NCBI RefSeq assembly: GCF_963678635.1
Contig: NC_087065.1
Location: forward strand, 27,175,254-27,239,253
DNA: 64,000 bases
Origin: Symsagittifera roscoffensis
Lineage: Eukaryota; Xenacoelomorpha; Acoela; Convolutidae
Direction: 5' to 3'
Below the pieces are notes generated by a model. That model worked only from the letters and a program-made list of their open reading frames with translations. It was not told where the DNA came from and did no database searches. Shown piece after piece: positions 1 through 11,900 of this stretch. The position numbers and the translations under genes were made by a program. Every line of letters begins with the position of its first letter. The first letter of the stretch is position 1.

Positions 1-552
1 TTTGAAGCCACTCTTTGCAAATTCCAGAAAGCGAAGCTGATGTACCTCTACATATGCGGTGCAGATCCCATGCCGCCTCCATTCAACTTAATTCCCAGTG
101 TCTCCAGAATCAGTAGCTGGGCCAGAAGTAGAAACAAAGGCATCAAATTGAAAATGCTCTCCGAGGAAGAGCTCAATCAAATTCCGCGACTTCGCGCACT
201 GATTTGCAAACTGAAGTTGAGTTACTTGCGTGAACAAAGGAAGTCGCTCGTCGCCAAAGATGTCGACTTGAGCCAACTCATAATATTCAAGGAAACTGTT
301 CAAAGTCGGTTGAGCGGAGCCATTGACGGGGTCAAATCAATCAACACTCGAGCAGAAAAGTTTTTCAAGGCCAAAGCCGCAAACAGGAGAGCGCTGGATG
401 TTGCGGAGGACGACAAAAAGAAGTCAAGCGCAAAGAAGGAAGAGGAGAAAAATCCGTTCACGCGCAAATACAACGAAATAAAGAGCAGAAAAAACAAGTA
501 CTTCGAAAATAAAGGGGGAGGAAACTCTAGACTGGGATCTTTCTTCAAATGA
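1..552 (+). CDS. C-terminal part of a TRPC-like (transient receptor potential) cation channel, 5' end outside window
   Basis: The frame is open from base 1 and ends at TGA 550-552, giving 183 residues. The first ~35 residues look like the segment just after the last membrane helix of TRPC channels: a TRP-box-like stretch (KFQKAKL) followed by the proline motif PPPFNLIPS, which is highly characteristic of this family. The rest is a charged, helical, lysine-rich cytoplasmic tail ending in a Gly/Ser segment. TRPC channels are plasma-membrane Ca2+/Na+ channels acting downstream of phospholipase C; the tail takes part in tetramer assembly and calmodulin or IP3-receptor contacts in known members. 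No pore or transmembrane segment is visible here, so function rests on the tail alone. The ATG at 40 is an internal Met, not a start. Another TRP subfamily is possible but less likely. Confidence 0.65.
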   Translation, partial: FEATLCKFQKAKLMYLYICGADPMPPPFNLIPSVSRISSWARSRNKGIKLKMLSEEELNQIPRLRALICKLKLSYLREQRKSLVAKDVDLSQLIIFKETVQSRLSGAIDGVKSINTRAEKFFKAKAANRRALDVAEDDKKKSSAKKEEEKNPFTRKYNEIKSRKNKYFENKGGGNSRLGSFFK

Positions 553-2735
553 TTAACAACCACAGATTCTATATAAAAAAGTAGATCTCAAAATCCCAGT
601 TCGAAAGTGTGCCCCAATTCAAAATATATCTTGAAGAAAAGGAATGAATGAACCCTAGAAATTTGGATAAATGAACCTAAGCTTAAGACAGTTGGGACGA
701 ATAGGCCCAAGACTTAGTAAAGTTTCGCATTATAATTATAATTTCACAGTGCTAAAAATGATGACCACCTTATGGTTAAAGTAACCGGCTATCCTTGTTC
801 CAACTTGTTTTTTTGATCACCTATGCAAGAAAAATGTTGGGTGTATTTTTCCTCCATGCAAACTGAGGCATCGCAAAACACTTCAAATGGGGTTCAGCGA
901 TATATCCAGTATCTTCAGTATCTTTCCAATCAAGAATTCAACCCCCTGATTACCCAAAGGGTCTCTTTTATAAGAAAATCTACTCAGCGCTAATTATTGA
1001 AGATTTGAAAGGGTAGCGCACGTCAAAAATGTATCATTTCCGCGCCTGGATACAGCATAAAAACATTTTCAGACTTGGTTGAAGTAGCAAACAATTTTTT
1101 CAAAAAAATTTGGAAATGTATTTAAGCAAGCAGTGGGATTTTAAAGGCCTTGTACTGCGGTTGAAAGCACAATCAAACCCTTAATTTGTTATTCATGCAA
1201 AAATGCTGCTGTGCGTCGAGTAGAACAGAAAACATCAAAATCCAAAAAAACTTGTTTCACAAACCCATGAAAACCCAATAGAGTTTGGTTGCCCTAGCCC
1301 TCCCCATGACTCTATTACTTAAGAAAAAATATTCAATAATAAATACATTTTTCTTCGAGTGTTAAGTATGAAACATATTTACTTAACATATTTACGTTTC
1401 AAAAATTATTCACACTAGAAAATTAATAAGAAAACATGGCTGCCTGTCGAGTGATGTCTCTTCCAACATCACTATGATCTTTTTTTCCTTTGACATGGAA
1501 GCAACCACTCATTGTCCGTTCGTCTTTTTCCTCACTAAGCTTTCATCCTTTGCTTTTATCACTGGTCTTCTTAACAGTTTTTTTGACGTTTCGAGTGTCA
1601 GCAACTGAGTTTTCTTTTCGCTCCAAATGATTTTAGCTGTTAATTTTACAATGCATGCTTTTTCTACCACTCCTGTACATATAACCGAAAAACGCAGTTT
1701 TGTGTTGATGTCATGTAGCTTTTAATTTCTGCAACTTTTTTAAATACAGGCATCCATGGTTAGTAGTTTTTCCCTCAGTAAAACTGTATATCGTTCAATG
1801 GATTTTTGCGATATTCCGTAGCAGTTTTTTTTTGCGCCAATATTGTTTTTTGCATGAAATTTAGCAAATTTCAAAATAAAAGACTTTATGATTTCATGAA
1901 ACGTTTTACCCGTAATTTTGTTGATGACTTAAGACTAAGACTAAAAATGCTGTACAGTCACGCCCAAATACACTTTTTAAAAAACAAAATATTAGTCTGA
2001 TGTCCATTCGAATCTTCCGATTCGATTGGAGGTCTAATAACTATTACAGAGACTTCATTACTATATCGCTCCTGTTCGCGCACTCTTATTTCTAAGCAAG
2101 AATCTGCCAAATTTTTTATTTTTTACTTTGCTCTGCTTTTTTTGCTAAAAGTTCTTTAGGAACAGTGCTCACTGCCGCCCAAGTGTCTTCGTCTGATATG
2201 ATTTTGGTCAGATTTTCAATAGCTGTGTGATTGGCATTTCCTCCATTGCTTCTATAATTCTTCTTTTGAAGATAAATGTTTTGTGGCTTAGAATAACTAA
2301 TCAAAATAAAACAACTGGTTGTAAGTTATTTACTTGGGTTTCAAAAAAAAATCACAAATAATCAACAAAAACAGTAAGTATTCGATGAGGCTAAACTCAG
2401 ATTTTAACAAGGATTCAGTTTTCCTGTATCAGCTGTTTTTTTTTGCGACAGATATCTTTTGTTTTTTTTATGTGTCATTTGTATAAATGTAAAAACTAAT
2501 TCAAAGACCTGTTTCGTTTGTTTAAGTCAGGGCCTAATAAATAATAGAGGACAAAGTCGTAGGCATACCCAGGTTGTTCGCAATTTTTGTCCAAATCGCA
2601 GCTGAGTTTGACATGATATTTAATTTTTCATGTAAAATTTGGACTATGTAAAGTTTGGAACCAACGCATGGAACACTTGAGTTGCTCGTCGTAGTCAGGA
2701 CTATAAGATTGATCAAGGCTTTAAATGCTTAATGC
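553..2735. other. intergenic AT-rich DNA
   Basis: No credible coding region is visible. The stretch contains one diverged interspersed repeat copy (about 933-1050) and otherwise T- and A-run-rich sequence. The short frames at 1806-2000 and 2116-2304 have low-complexity translations and no recognisable motif. Confidence 0.5.
933..1050 (+). repeat. diverged copy of the G-tract element family
   Basis: The sequence around CCCAAAGGGTC (about 953) and the following ~100 bases match, with many substitutions, the interior of the element at 10605-11097: a shared GAATTC-near start, the CCCAAAGGGT core, a TAAGAAATC-like stretch, then a GCGC(A/G)CG(T/C)C-like motif before a run ending TCATTT. It lacks the poly-G and poly-C ends, so it is old or truncated. 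Confidence 0.45.
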
Positions 2736-4290
2736 GTAAGCAAACAGAAGTTAACTGCAATTTTTGTCAAAGCTTAGGCTAATTTTTGGGCAGGAAAACT
2801 GTTTATACTAGTTATATCAACATCCAGGTAGCTCTGATTACAAATTACAATGTTGATTCTATTTGTTTTTGTCAGTGCTCAAAAATTGATTTTGGGTAGA
2901 ATTTCCAAATGTGCAAGCAAACAGAAGTTATTTGCACTTTTTTGTCAGAAACACGACTAATTTTTGGCAAAAACTTGCTTTGCCAGGTGACTGTTCAAAT
3001 GGGTAATTATGAAAATACAAAAACTACAAGTATTGCGCTTGGTTTTGTCAGAGTTTAAATTAATGAAGTCCCGGGTTGACAAAAATGCTTATCATACAAT
3101 TATCATATATGAAAAAATTGCTTATCATAATCTTTCATACAGTTTCATAGAGAAAAAGTAAGTGTATGAAAATAGCAAAATAAGCATTTTTTTCAATAAT
3201 ATGAAATTGTATGTTAAGCGTTTTTTCCATGCTATGAAATTGTATGACAAGCATTTTTTCCATAAGTGAAAATAAGTTTCTTTTCTTCGAAATTTTGTGT
3301 TTCAACTGAAACACTAACCAACGATTTTTCGTCATAAAAAAACTCAGAAAGTAACTGGCAGTTATCACGCAGATAAACTGCGTTTGGTGATTTTAGCAAT
3401 GAAAGTTAATTGTAACAGTTTCACATGGAATGATATACCAGAAAAAACACTTTTTGAATATGGCTAGATAGTTTTTAGGTTGAAAATTTTGGTAGTTGAG
3501 AAAAAAAGGCCTGTTTTTTTTACAAATTTATTTTTATCTTAGCAAATGAAACAAAAGATAATAATCGTGTTTACAAAAAAACACTTTCTTGTGATTTTTG
3601 GATTTTTTGGGTGAAAAACTCATCCTAGACTTCGTTATAAACATAAAAAATCAACTTTTGCATGAAAAATTTTTTTTTTCTTAAAACTTATATTTTAGCA
3701 CAAAAGCAAGTTTGCAACCAAAAAAGGGATTAAAACTTTTTTACCTCAATTTTTTGTTTTTCTTTAAGAAAAAAATGCATATCATACACTTTTCATATAT
3801 GAAAACTTTATGATAAGCATTTTTCTGACCGAAATTAAAATTACGTTTTTGATTGTCAAAATGCTCTCTATCATAGAAATAATTATTTAAATCTATTTAA
3901 AGTTACCCAGAAACGTTTTTTGGTGATTTTTGAAAAGTTTACTTTTTCATGAAAATTGTATGACAAGCATTTTTTATCAAAAATTTTAAGTCATTTTTTT
4001 AATGACCAGAAAGCTTTAAAAGAGGCAATAAGACCAAAAATGTTTATTAAAAAATTTTAAAACACTTAAAATTTTGTATGAATTTTCTATGATAAGCATT
4101 TTTTCCATAGACTTCATATATGAAACTGCATGATAAGCATTTTTCTTCTATGGACGTCAACCCGGGGTGTTAAATTAAAAAAATTTGTGAGCAAACAGAA
4201 GCAATTCAGCTTTTTCTGCTGTTAATTGAGTATTTTTTGTTTACAGATATGCTCTGCCGGGCAAGTTGTCCTATGGGTGCACCAATATTT
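2736..4290 (+). repeat. 177-bp tandem repeat, about three units, split by a transposon
   Basis: The motif AAGCAAACAGAAGTT followed by a Gly-like TTTTGTCA stretch and CTAATTTTTGG starts at 2736 and again at 2913 (period 177). A third unit starts at 4187. Between units two and three lies the inverted-repeat element 3070-4166. Removing those 1097 bases puts the third unit exactly 177 bases after the second, so the array existed before the insertion. The end of unit three is approximate. Confidence 0.6.
3070..4166. mobile_element. non-autonomous DNA transposon (MITE-like), family 1, copy 1
   Basis: The element starts with CCCGGGTTGAC (3070-3080) and ends with its exact reverse complement GTCAACCCGGG (4156-4166). 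The interior has no coding capacity; it consists of many scattered copies, in both orientations, of a ~25-30 base motif containing ATGCTTATCATACAATT and TTCATATATGAAA. It is inserted in a 177-bp tandem repeat. A second copy with the same ends is at 22457-23067. The flanks here (GT on both sides) do not show the TA seen beside copy 2. Confidence 0.7.
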
Positions 4291-5187
4291 TCGTTGGTAA
4301 GCGAGTAAAACGAGAAATCTAGCTCGTTTTCTTTGTTGTGTATTTTTAAATACAATTTTATTTTCAAGTTTAAGTTTCATATGCACACTTGAAATTCTCA
4401 GCGCTTAAATAGAGTGTTGATCTAACCGTCCTATAAGCAGTGACTCGAAAAAAATTGTTTAGTGAACATGAAAAAACAAGCTTATTTGGCTGTATGGTAT
4501 ATAAATTCGATTCATTTAAAACTAAATTGGAAAGATTTCAAACTTGGAAATGTGTATTGTGGAGTAAGCTAAGCTGATCAAGTCTTTTTGGTTTTTTTCC
4601 GATTTTAATAGCAAAGAGAGAAAAATAAAACTACGAATCAGGTTTTGGAAAAATAAAGTGATACAAAAACGAGCCCTAAAAATTGCCAGTAAAGTTTTGT
4701 ATGTAAAAAAAAACTTCAAGAATTTTTAAATTAAAATATCTTACTTCTGAGAAATTATACAGGAAAAAAAGTTATTCGAAAGTAAAAGCGAAAGATTTTC
4801 TCTTTCACCCAGAATTCAGACCAAGTTTTTTTTATTTGTCTATTCATTTGTTTTATTTGTTTATTTGTTATTATTGGATAAAGTACAATAAAATATTTTT
4901 GTTAGCTTTTCACGCTACACGCTCTAAAAATATCTTGGCAAGCAAAAAAGAAATTTCTGGTAAATGCGTTTATATCAGAATGACTGCATGTTACACAGGC
5001 TGTGCCTCCGGCTCTGTTAATGGGCAGCTTGTGTTCGTGTTGTATCAAAGCGAGATGCAAAATATGCACCAACTGTTACCTGATGATGCTGAATATAACA
5101 CTATAATGTACAAAACAAACCTGGCTGGACCAATTTAAGATCATTTGTCCACGAGGGACAGGACCAACATACGAGCTGTACAGCTCA

Positions 5188-5368
5188 TCACGGCGAACCG
5201 CTGTTGTGCCCCTGCTTAAGAACTACATGCAATTTTTTTTGGTTATTTTTCTGGGCTGGGTAATGTTGCCTCACCCTCAAGCAACGAGCACGGATCATGG
5301 TGGGCCTCGAACATCCGACCTTTCGATTGAGAGGCAGAGACGTAACCACTTCACCACTGCTCCCAATT
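5188..5368 (-). mobile_element. tRNA-derived SINE (short interspersed element) head
   Basis: On the - strand the sequence starting near 5368 reads GGGAGCAGTGGTGAAGTGG, which contains a pol III A-box-like motif (5344-5358), and about 35 bases on, GTTCGAGGCCCA (5301-5312), a good B-box. The spacing suits a tRNA promoter. There is no matching acceptor stem or proper anticodon stem, so this is a tRNA-related SINE rather than a working tRNA gene. The 3' boundary (towards lower coordinates) is a guess. Confidence 0.55.
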
Positions 5369-5742
5369 ATAAAACAAAGACAATTTTTCCACTTCTTATC
5401 GAATAGTTTGAAGTGCATCACTTGATGATGCACGTACTAAAGCGCAAATTTTCGTTTTTCTTAGCAGTGTGTGGGAGTAATTTTCGAAACTCGGGCTCTT
5501 CTAGTAAATTGTCTTTACGTGATTGTGCTGTGCTTACTTTTGTCAGGATAATTGGAGAAAAGGGTGGCAAAAATTGTTTTTGGCTTTTTTGATTATTCAA
5601 GCATACAATTTTTCGGTATCAAGTGAAATCTAAAGTAAAACAAGACTGCTCGTATCAGGGCGAAAACCTGAATAATCCGACTGCCTTCTAAGGTCTATAG
5701 AGCAGTAATGACATAAAAAATTTAAATGTAAAAAACAAAATT

Positions 5743-6971
5743 AAATCATTACGAGGCCAAACTGTGCACTGAATAGGCGCACAATTTTAGTTTTGTGTCT
5801 GTATGTTCCTGAATTCCATAGACAAACCTTTAAGCATGTTCCAAAATGTCAGTGGATTCCACTTACAAAATTTCCGTGGATTCCACGTACAAATACCTGT
5901 AACGTAAATTTTGTCGGCACGTTTGTTTTGTTGCGGATTCCGCAACAAGCAAATATAGCTAGTCGATTCCGCAGCTGTAACTGAATTCCACAAAATGTAA
6001 GCGAAATCCGCAAATGTAAGCGGATTCCGCAAACTGTAAATGGATTCAGAGTTTTGTCTATTACTGAACTTGCATATGAACCATCAAAAGCTAGAGCTGG
6101 CATTCGTATCTATTGCAACGCGGAACTTAAAGGCAAGGACTTAACCATTGTCAGCGGAATCCACGTACAAATCTCAAAACATTTGTTAACTAAATCGGTG
6201 GATGTCAGCTTTTAGTATTTTGGAAACACAACACCGAATAAGTTCAATTTTTGAGTCATTGGATTGAGAGTGTATGGAAACACAACGCACAGCATATCGC
6301 CGATTTAGGTCAGTATTTGGGATTGCATCAGTATTTGGGATCGAAGTTCAGATCGAAGTAGGTCAGTATTTGGGATCGGTAGGTCAGTATTTGGGATCGA
6401 AGTTCAGTAGGTCAGTATTTGGGATCGAAGCTGAGATGGAAGTTGACAGGATTTGAGTTCGAAGTTTGGTTGACAGGAACTGAGACCAAACGTTTCAACT
6501 GGTAGTTGATCAATGTAGTAATTGAGATTGATTTTTCTGATAACCAGTATATAAAAGATATAATTTTAAACGCTATGCTACACATTTATAGATATATGTA
6601 AACGTAAACCGCAAACAAAATGCGGATTCCACTTACATTTTGCGGATTCTACTTAAACGTTGCGGATTCCGCTTACAGTTGCGGAATCCGCAATAGCTCA
6701 ATTTAACTACACAAAGGTTTTATTATTTGTTTGTGGATCCCACAAACTGTTCTGGATTCTGCAATTGTGGTTGCGGATTCCGCAAAATGGCCTAATTTTG
6801 GAGCAATTTTGAGCGGTACAGTGTTTTAGGTATTTGTCTGTGGAATCCAAAACAGCGAAGAAGATCAAAGAAAATTAGCAAAGTTGCGGATTCCGCGAAA
6901 AATCTTATTTTGGCCTGTTGCGGAATCTGCTTACAATGCACAAAATGCACAGTTTGGCCTCGTAATGATTT
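5743..6971. mobile_element. non-autonomous DNA transposon with 26-bp inverted ends, family 2
   Basis: Positions 5743-5768 and 6946-6971 are perfect 26-bp inverted repeats (core CATTACGAGGCCAAACTGTG). The 1229-bp interior has no convincing protein. It holds about a dozen copies of an 11-base near-palindrome, GYGGATTCCRC (for example near 5851, 5877, 5934, 6020, 6662, 6675, 6774, 6886), in both orientations, and a short minisatellite at 6304-6440. No clean target duplication is visible. The end motif GGCCTCGTAAT occurs once more near 25541, possibly a relic. Confidence 0.7.
6304..6440 (+). repeat. minisatellite inside transposon family 2
   Basis: The motif GGTCAGTATTTGGGATCG recurs about five times with irregular spacers (GAAGTTCAGATCGAAGTA and shorter forms). 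Imperfect spacing suggests replication slippage inside the element. Confidence 0.65.
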
Positions 6972-8855
6972 TTTTTAAAATTAAATTTAAGATTTTTTGT
7001 AAAAACATCCCCCTACACGCCATATCAAGTAGAGAGTGATAGACTTCGCTCCTTGTAACAAATCAATTATGGCAAGTAAGCTTCTTTCAACCAACTTGGA
7101 ACGACTTCTAAGACGGATTAACTCTCCGCTTACGCCTTAATAGCGCAAAATTTATTGCGCATTAATTGTCCCAAATCGGCTAAAATGGCCAAAATGGCAA
7201 TCTTTAAACCCCCATAAGTTTTTGATAAATGATCACAGGTGAAATAGTTGATCACAGGTGATCACAGGATATCACTGGATATCTTTTCAAATTTTAGCTC
7301 AAGACAACAAAAGCTTTCAAATGATATAAAAAAACTTCAGTCAAAAAAAATTTAGCCAAAAATGGCTAGTTTAAAAGTCGAAATTTGTCTGAAGAAAGAA
7401 ACCCACCCCGTACACAAATGTTCCGTTACTTTCGGTAGGAAAATTGGAACAATAACGATAAACAACTTATTTCCAAAGAATGGTTTCAAAATAATATGAT
7501 ATCTTGACTCATTTGAAAACTAAAGACAATAAATCACGGAAGCAGAAATCTGGATGTAATTTCTGAAAACTCGTTAACTATAAAACGCCTGCTTTTAGGA
7601 CTCTGAGGTTCGAGTAATTTGAAGAAAGAAATTGAATTTTAATGAAAATTATCCTTAGACTGCATCAACCTGTTTATATTTTGAAAAATGGCAATTGGAC
7701 TAGAATACCGAGACATATTGAAACAAAAAATTCAATAATTAGCTTTTGTTTTCTAAATAGTTTCGGAAGGCAGACAATATCCAAAATGGTTTTTGCTTGA
7801 ATAGGTACCGGGCAGTTTTCAGTTTTTCTACTACTTTTTTTTTTCAAACAGACGAAGTTGGTCAACTTATATACAAGCTGATTTTGTTGAATATGTTGCT
7901 CAACGTCAGGAACTGAAGTGTCTTTTTTTATAGGTGGCGGTGCATGATATTTTTGAAAAAAAAAATTCTTAGTTTCATTATGCATTTGTTATGTTGGATT
8001 TAGCATCGTGATTATCATGTAAACTAGCTTGAGTTATGCTGATTTTGGGCCACATGAATGCAGTTTTGCCAGACTTGAATCGCTAGCACTATGGCCAGAA
8101 TCCAATTACGATAGCAGTTCTTTTTGTCAACTTACTGTTTTTTCAAAGTTTTGAAACTGAAAAGTCTTTGAAATCAGTAAGTAAAACAAAACGATTCTTA
8201 GAAGGCCGATGTGGAAAAGGCTCGAGTTCAAGCTTCAAGAAGAAAAACTAGTTTTTATTTCTGGCTAAACTATAACTTGGAAGATACTGGAAAAATACTT
8301 ATGACTAAACTATAACTTATTTGCTTAAAGTTGAATTGAATTGACTGCTGTTGAAGCCGCTGTGTCTTTTCACGCTCTTTTTTGCATCTGTCTTATTGCA
8401 GCTCGCATCATCATACCACGGATTTAGATTGATTTGTTTTTTGACCACTTACAAAATTTTTTGGGGTACTTGATTCAGTATACAAAAAATGCAACTTATT
8501 TTTAATTTTTCCCACTCCATGCTCGTAACAAAGAGTAGAGACATCAATCAAAGTCCGAAAAACTGAGAATTTCTTTTAGCTTCTGAACAGTAGAAAATAG
8601 ATTTTGATATTTTTGCTGGATGTTTAGAACAGTCAGGTGGTTTTTCCTTTCCGGTTGGCTGGTTTCACTCAAAAGCCGCTTCGATAATAGCTGAAATAAT
8701 CGCACTGTCTGAACGCATTCAGATCGCTGCTGTAATTTTCAATTAAACCGTTTCAAAAAGCTAAGCTCATTTCTATTTTCTTGATTTTTCCTAATTATTT
8801 TTATATCGTTTTGTTAAACAATTACTTGAATCTTGTCCATTGTTTTTTTTCCGGA
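6972..8855. other. intergenic, nothing recognised
   Basis: No gene or repeat family is recognised between the inverted-repeat element and the first exon of the calmodulin-like gene. A frame at 7674-7985 (- strand) translates to a composition without motifs. The promoter of the calmodulin-like gene should lie towards the right end, but no clear element is visible. Confidence 0.4.
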
Positions 8856-8912
8856 ATGGAGGGTACGAATACAAACCCTCCTCCTTCGAAATCCAAGTCT
8901 GGATCAAAAAAT
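8856..8912 (+). CDS. proposed first coding exon of the calmodulin-like gene
   Basis: ATG at 8856 opens 19 codons ([19 protein letters not shown]) ending at a strong donor, GTAAGT at 8913. It is phase 0, as needed to join the EF-hand exon at 13039. The resulting intron is about 4.1 kb. Calmodulin genes often have a very short first coding exon, which supports the assignment, but no transcript evidence exists here. Confidence 0.5.
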
Positions 8913-11900
8913 GTAAGTTGATCCAAACTAGATGTGTGAGAAACTAGTGAACTTGCCGACCAAGGAAAGCTCTGCCCCTACCTGGTGCTACTCAACATCA
9001 ATTTTTTCCAGACTACATTTTAAGCTACTCTGATTGGCCGCACAGTCTACTAAAAATTGAATTAACAAAACAAGAGCTCACAAAATACATTTAAAATATA
9101 AAGAAAATTTCTTTCGATTTCAAAGTCGCCCGCACAGAGGTTCCATGAATAATAATTGACAATAAAATCGATTTTCGTGAACATTTTTGTTGCCATTATA
9201 ATTAATTATAATTACACTTTTGGACCACGTATTCGATTATTTTCCAATGAAATTCGTTATAGTAGATTATTATGATTTATAAGCTGAACAGTTTTGTTGC
9301 AAATTGTTTGTAAATTTGCAGCTTTTTCTGTCTTGTTGCATCTTCTTCGTTGATCCAAAAGTTTCTAAAAAAACGAATTTCCAAATTGTCTTTGGAGGTC
9401 GTAAATTTTCTACTGAATTCTACCAAATTTTGCATATGTTTAAAAATTAGACTTTGTCCAGCTAGCAAATATATGGAGTCTACGAACCATGAGCATTTTA
9501 ATGAGAAATGCATAGTCATGGTTGTTTTGGAATCCAACGACTTTGTGCATTTTTCCGTTACAGTAAATTCGACAAAATTTCGCTGGGATTCGTAGTTTTC
9601 TGGGTAACTTTGTGTAACTTTGCATTTTTTAATAGATATATGAAATTTTCGGACAAATTGTGATACTTTTTCAAGTTTATTAAGTTTGATACGTTTTTGA
9701 ATCCATATTTAAATGCTTTTAAAAGGTTCAATTTGTATTGGAAATTAGTGTCGGCAAAAACAGCATATGGGCTGGGAGCTAAAATGAAAGTACCGGGTCA
9801 TAGGGAAACGAGCACACAAAATTATGATCGCTTATTTTTGTCATTGCATAACTTTGAAAATGAAAAACAAAATTGATTGTTTCGTAAAAATAATTATCAT
9901 AGCAGGCAAAAACATAAAATACAAATATTTCTGTTTTTCAGTCGAAGCATAATTCGTAGCCTTGAAAAGTTGCCCTGTGTTGAATGAAATCCCAATGGCA
10001 AAAATAGTACAGCATTTGGCGTCCTTAGTTTTTTGAACATTTTTGTTGCCTTATATATTGCATTGAAAAGGATTTAATCAATAAAACCATCAAATTTTGT
10101 TGGTAAAATCTCAACTTGTACTGTGAAAAAACGCGGCCGCATCTCAAAATTTTATCTCAGCAACTTTGGTTTGAATGAGCATCCAAATTTTTGTTATTAA
10201 AGTTTTCTACAATAAACTGCAATAAATCAGTTCAATCTGTGGGTAGCTTTTGTTTTAAAAAAAACTTTAGAAAAGCTTCAGAATTGAATTTTTGCCGTTG
10301 TAAAATCATGGGCGAACTTTTGCCTGAGCGCAACTACAATTATTTTACGCAACGAAGTTTCAAAACTGCGGTTGATTTTAATTTAAAACTCTTTGAGCTC
10401 GTTAATTTTCTTCATTCTTTTTCATTCTTAACTTCTATCGGGTGAGTGCAATGCATGGTGCAGTTTGAGAACTACAAATTAAACCTCATTACTCTCCGTC
10501 CACTGAAAGATCACATTTTTGAACTTTGATTCATTTAAAAAAAAAATTTTCATTATTTAAAAAAATTTTCGATCTTATCAAAAGACCTATCTTTTCATTA
10601 TGGTCCATGATCAAGGGCGGACGATTTAGGGGGGGGGGGGGCGGCGGGGGGGGGGGCGGCGGGGGGGGGGTGTGGACGGTCGCCCTTTCTCTTCAGGAAT
10701 TCGATCCCCTGTCGACCCAAAGGGTCCCCCCTGGTACTTTTTAAGAAATCCATTTTTGGCTTTTGGCAGTTCGACCCTAAAACTTTTCTAAAGGCGCCTT
10801 CGGCGTCAATATACACTCATTTTGAGAGGAAGCGCGCGCCAAAAGAAAAATCATTTTTTTTGTCAAAATTTTCTAAAAAGTGCCCAAAAACGGCTTTTTG
10901 ACCTGTTTTTCAAAAATTTGCGTGCGGCGCAAAAAATTGGGCCAAAACAGCGTATTTTTAGTGCTTTAGGAGAGCTCAGAAAATTAATTTAGTCGACCAA
11001 AAAAAAGGCAATCAAAATTTTTGAAAATTTTTTGAAAATCCGCCCCCCCCCCCCCCCCCCCTCGGGAAAATCCTAGATTCGCCCCCTTTCCATGATTGCG
11101 ATTGTTAGGAAAACTAAAAACTTGTTTTCTTTAAGTTTTAGGGACGAGTTTGGTTTTAAACGGTCAATATTTAGCGCCAGTGCAAAACAAATTGGCTCAT
11201 GGAAGTTTTCGAAATTCCAACATTTTCTTCTGCTAGAAAATTAATGATAAAAAAAGACTCTGTCGAGGTTTTTTTTCCACTAATTTTACTAAGAGATACA
11301 TGGGGTCGTTTGTTAAGTCCCTTTGTTTCTATTAGCAACTAAAATTATTAGTCTCAGTTAAATTATATCATATATCATAGTCGATCTGGTCCTAAAATTG
11401 AAATGATAGTGATATAAACAGATAAAAGTAAGGGTTGATTAAATGAGTATAAACGAAGTATAAATGGATGAAAAACTGTCTTAAATACCAAAATAGGTTT
11501 GGGGTATTTAGGTTAAATTACATTAATTTAAACTAAAGGAAAAATCAGAATCTTACTTCTGTCAGCTCTGGATTGTTATATTTTTCAAAAGTACTTTTTA
11601 TTAGAACGAAAAATAGTGATAAATAAAAAAAGTAAAAAATTCTACTCGACTGAGCGAGTGAGGAAAATAATAACTCTGAAGATTCAGGTTGATTTGTTTC
11701 TCAGCTCTTTGACTGAGACAAAATTGCACCTGCAGTGTAGACTTCAAACTTCATTTTCCCCTTTTTCTTCATACTCTTGATGAAATTGACATTTGCAACT
11801 TATTGATTTTTTAGTACAAAAAATCAATAATTTAAAGGATCAGGGCACTTTATCAGTGTTGCACCTGTCTTACTTAATTAAAAATTCAAAATCTTTTGTT

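Noticed and set aside
5300..5368. Functional tRNA gene
   Set aside because: A- and B-box motifs are present, but there is no acceptor-stem pairing and no credible anticodon arm; a SINE explains it better.
10526..10744. Glycine-rich frame through the poly-G tract
   Set aside because: The translation is simply the G run read as Gly codons, inside a repeat element in an intron.
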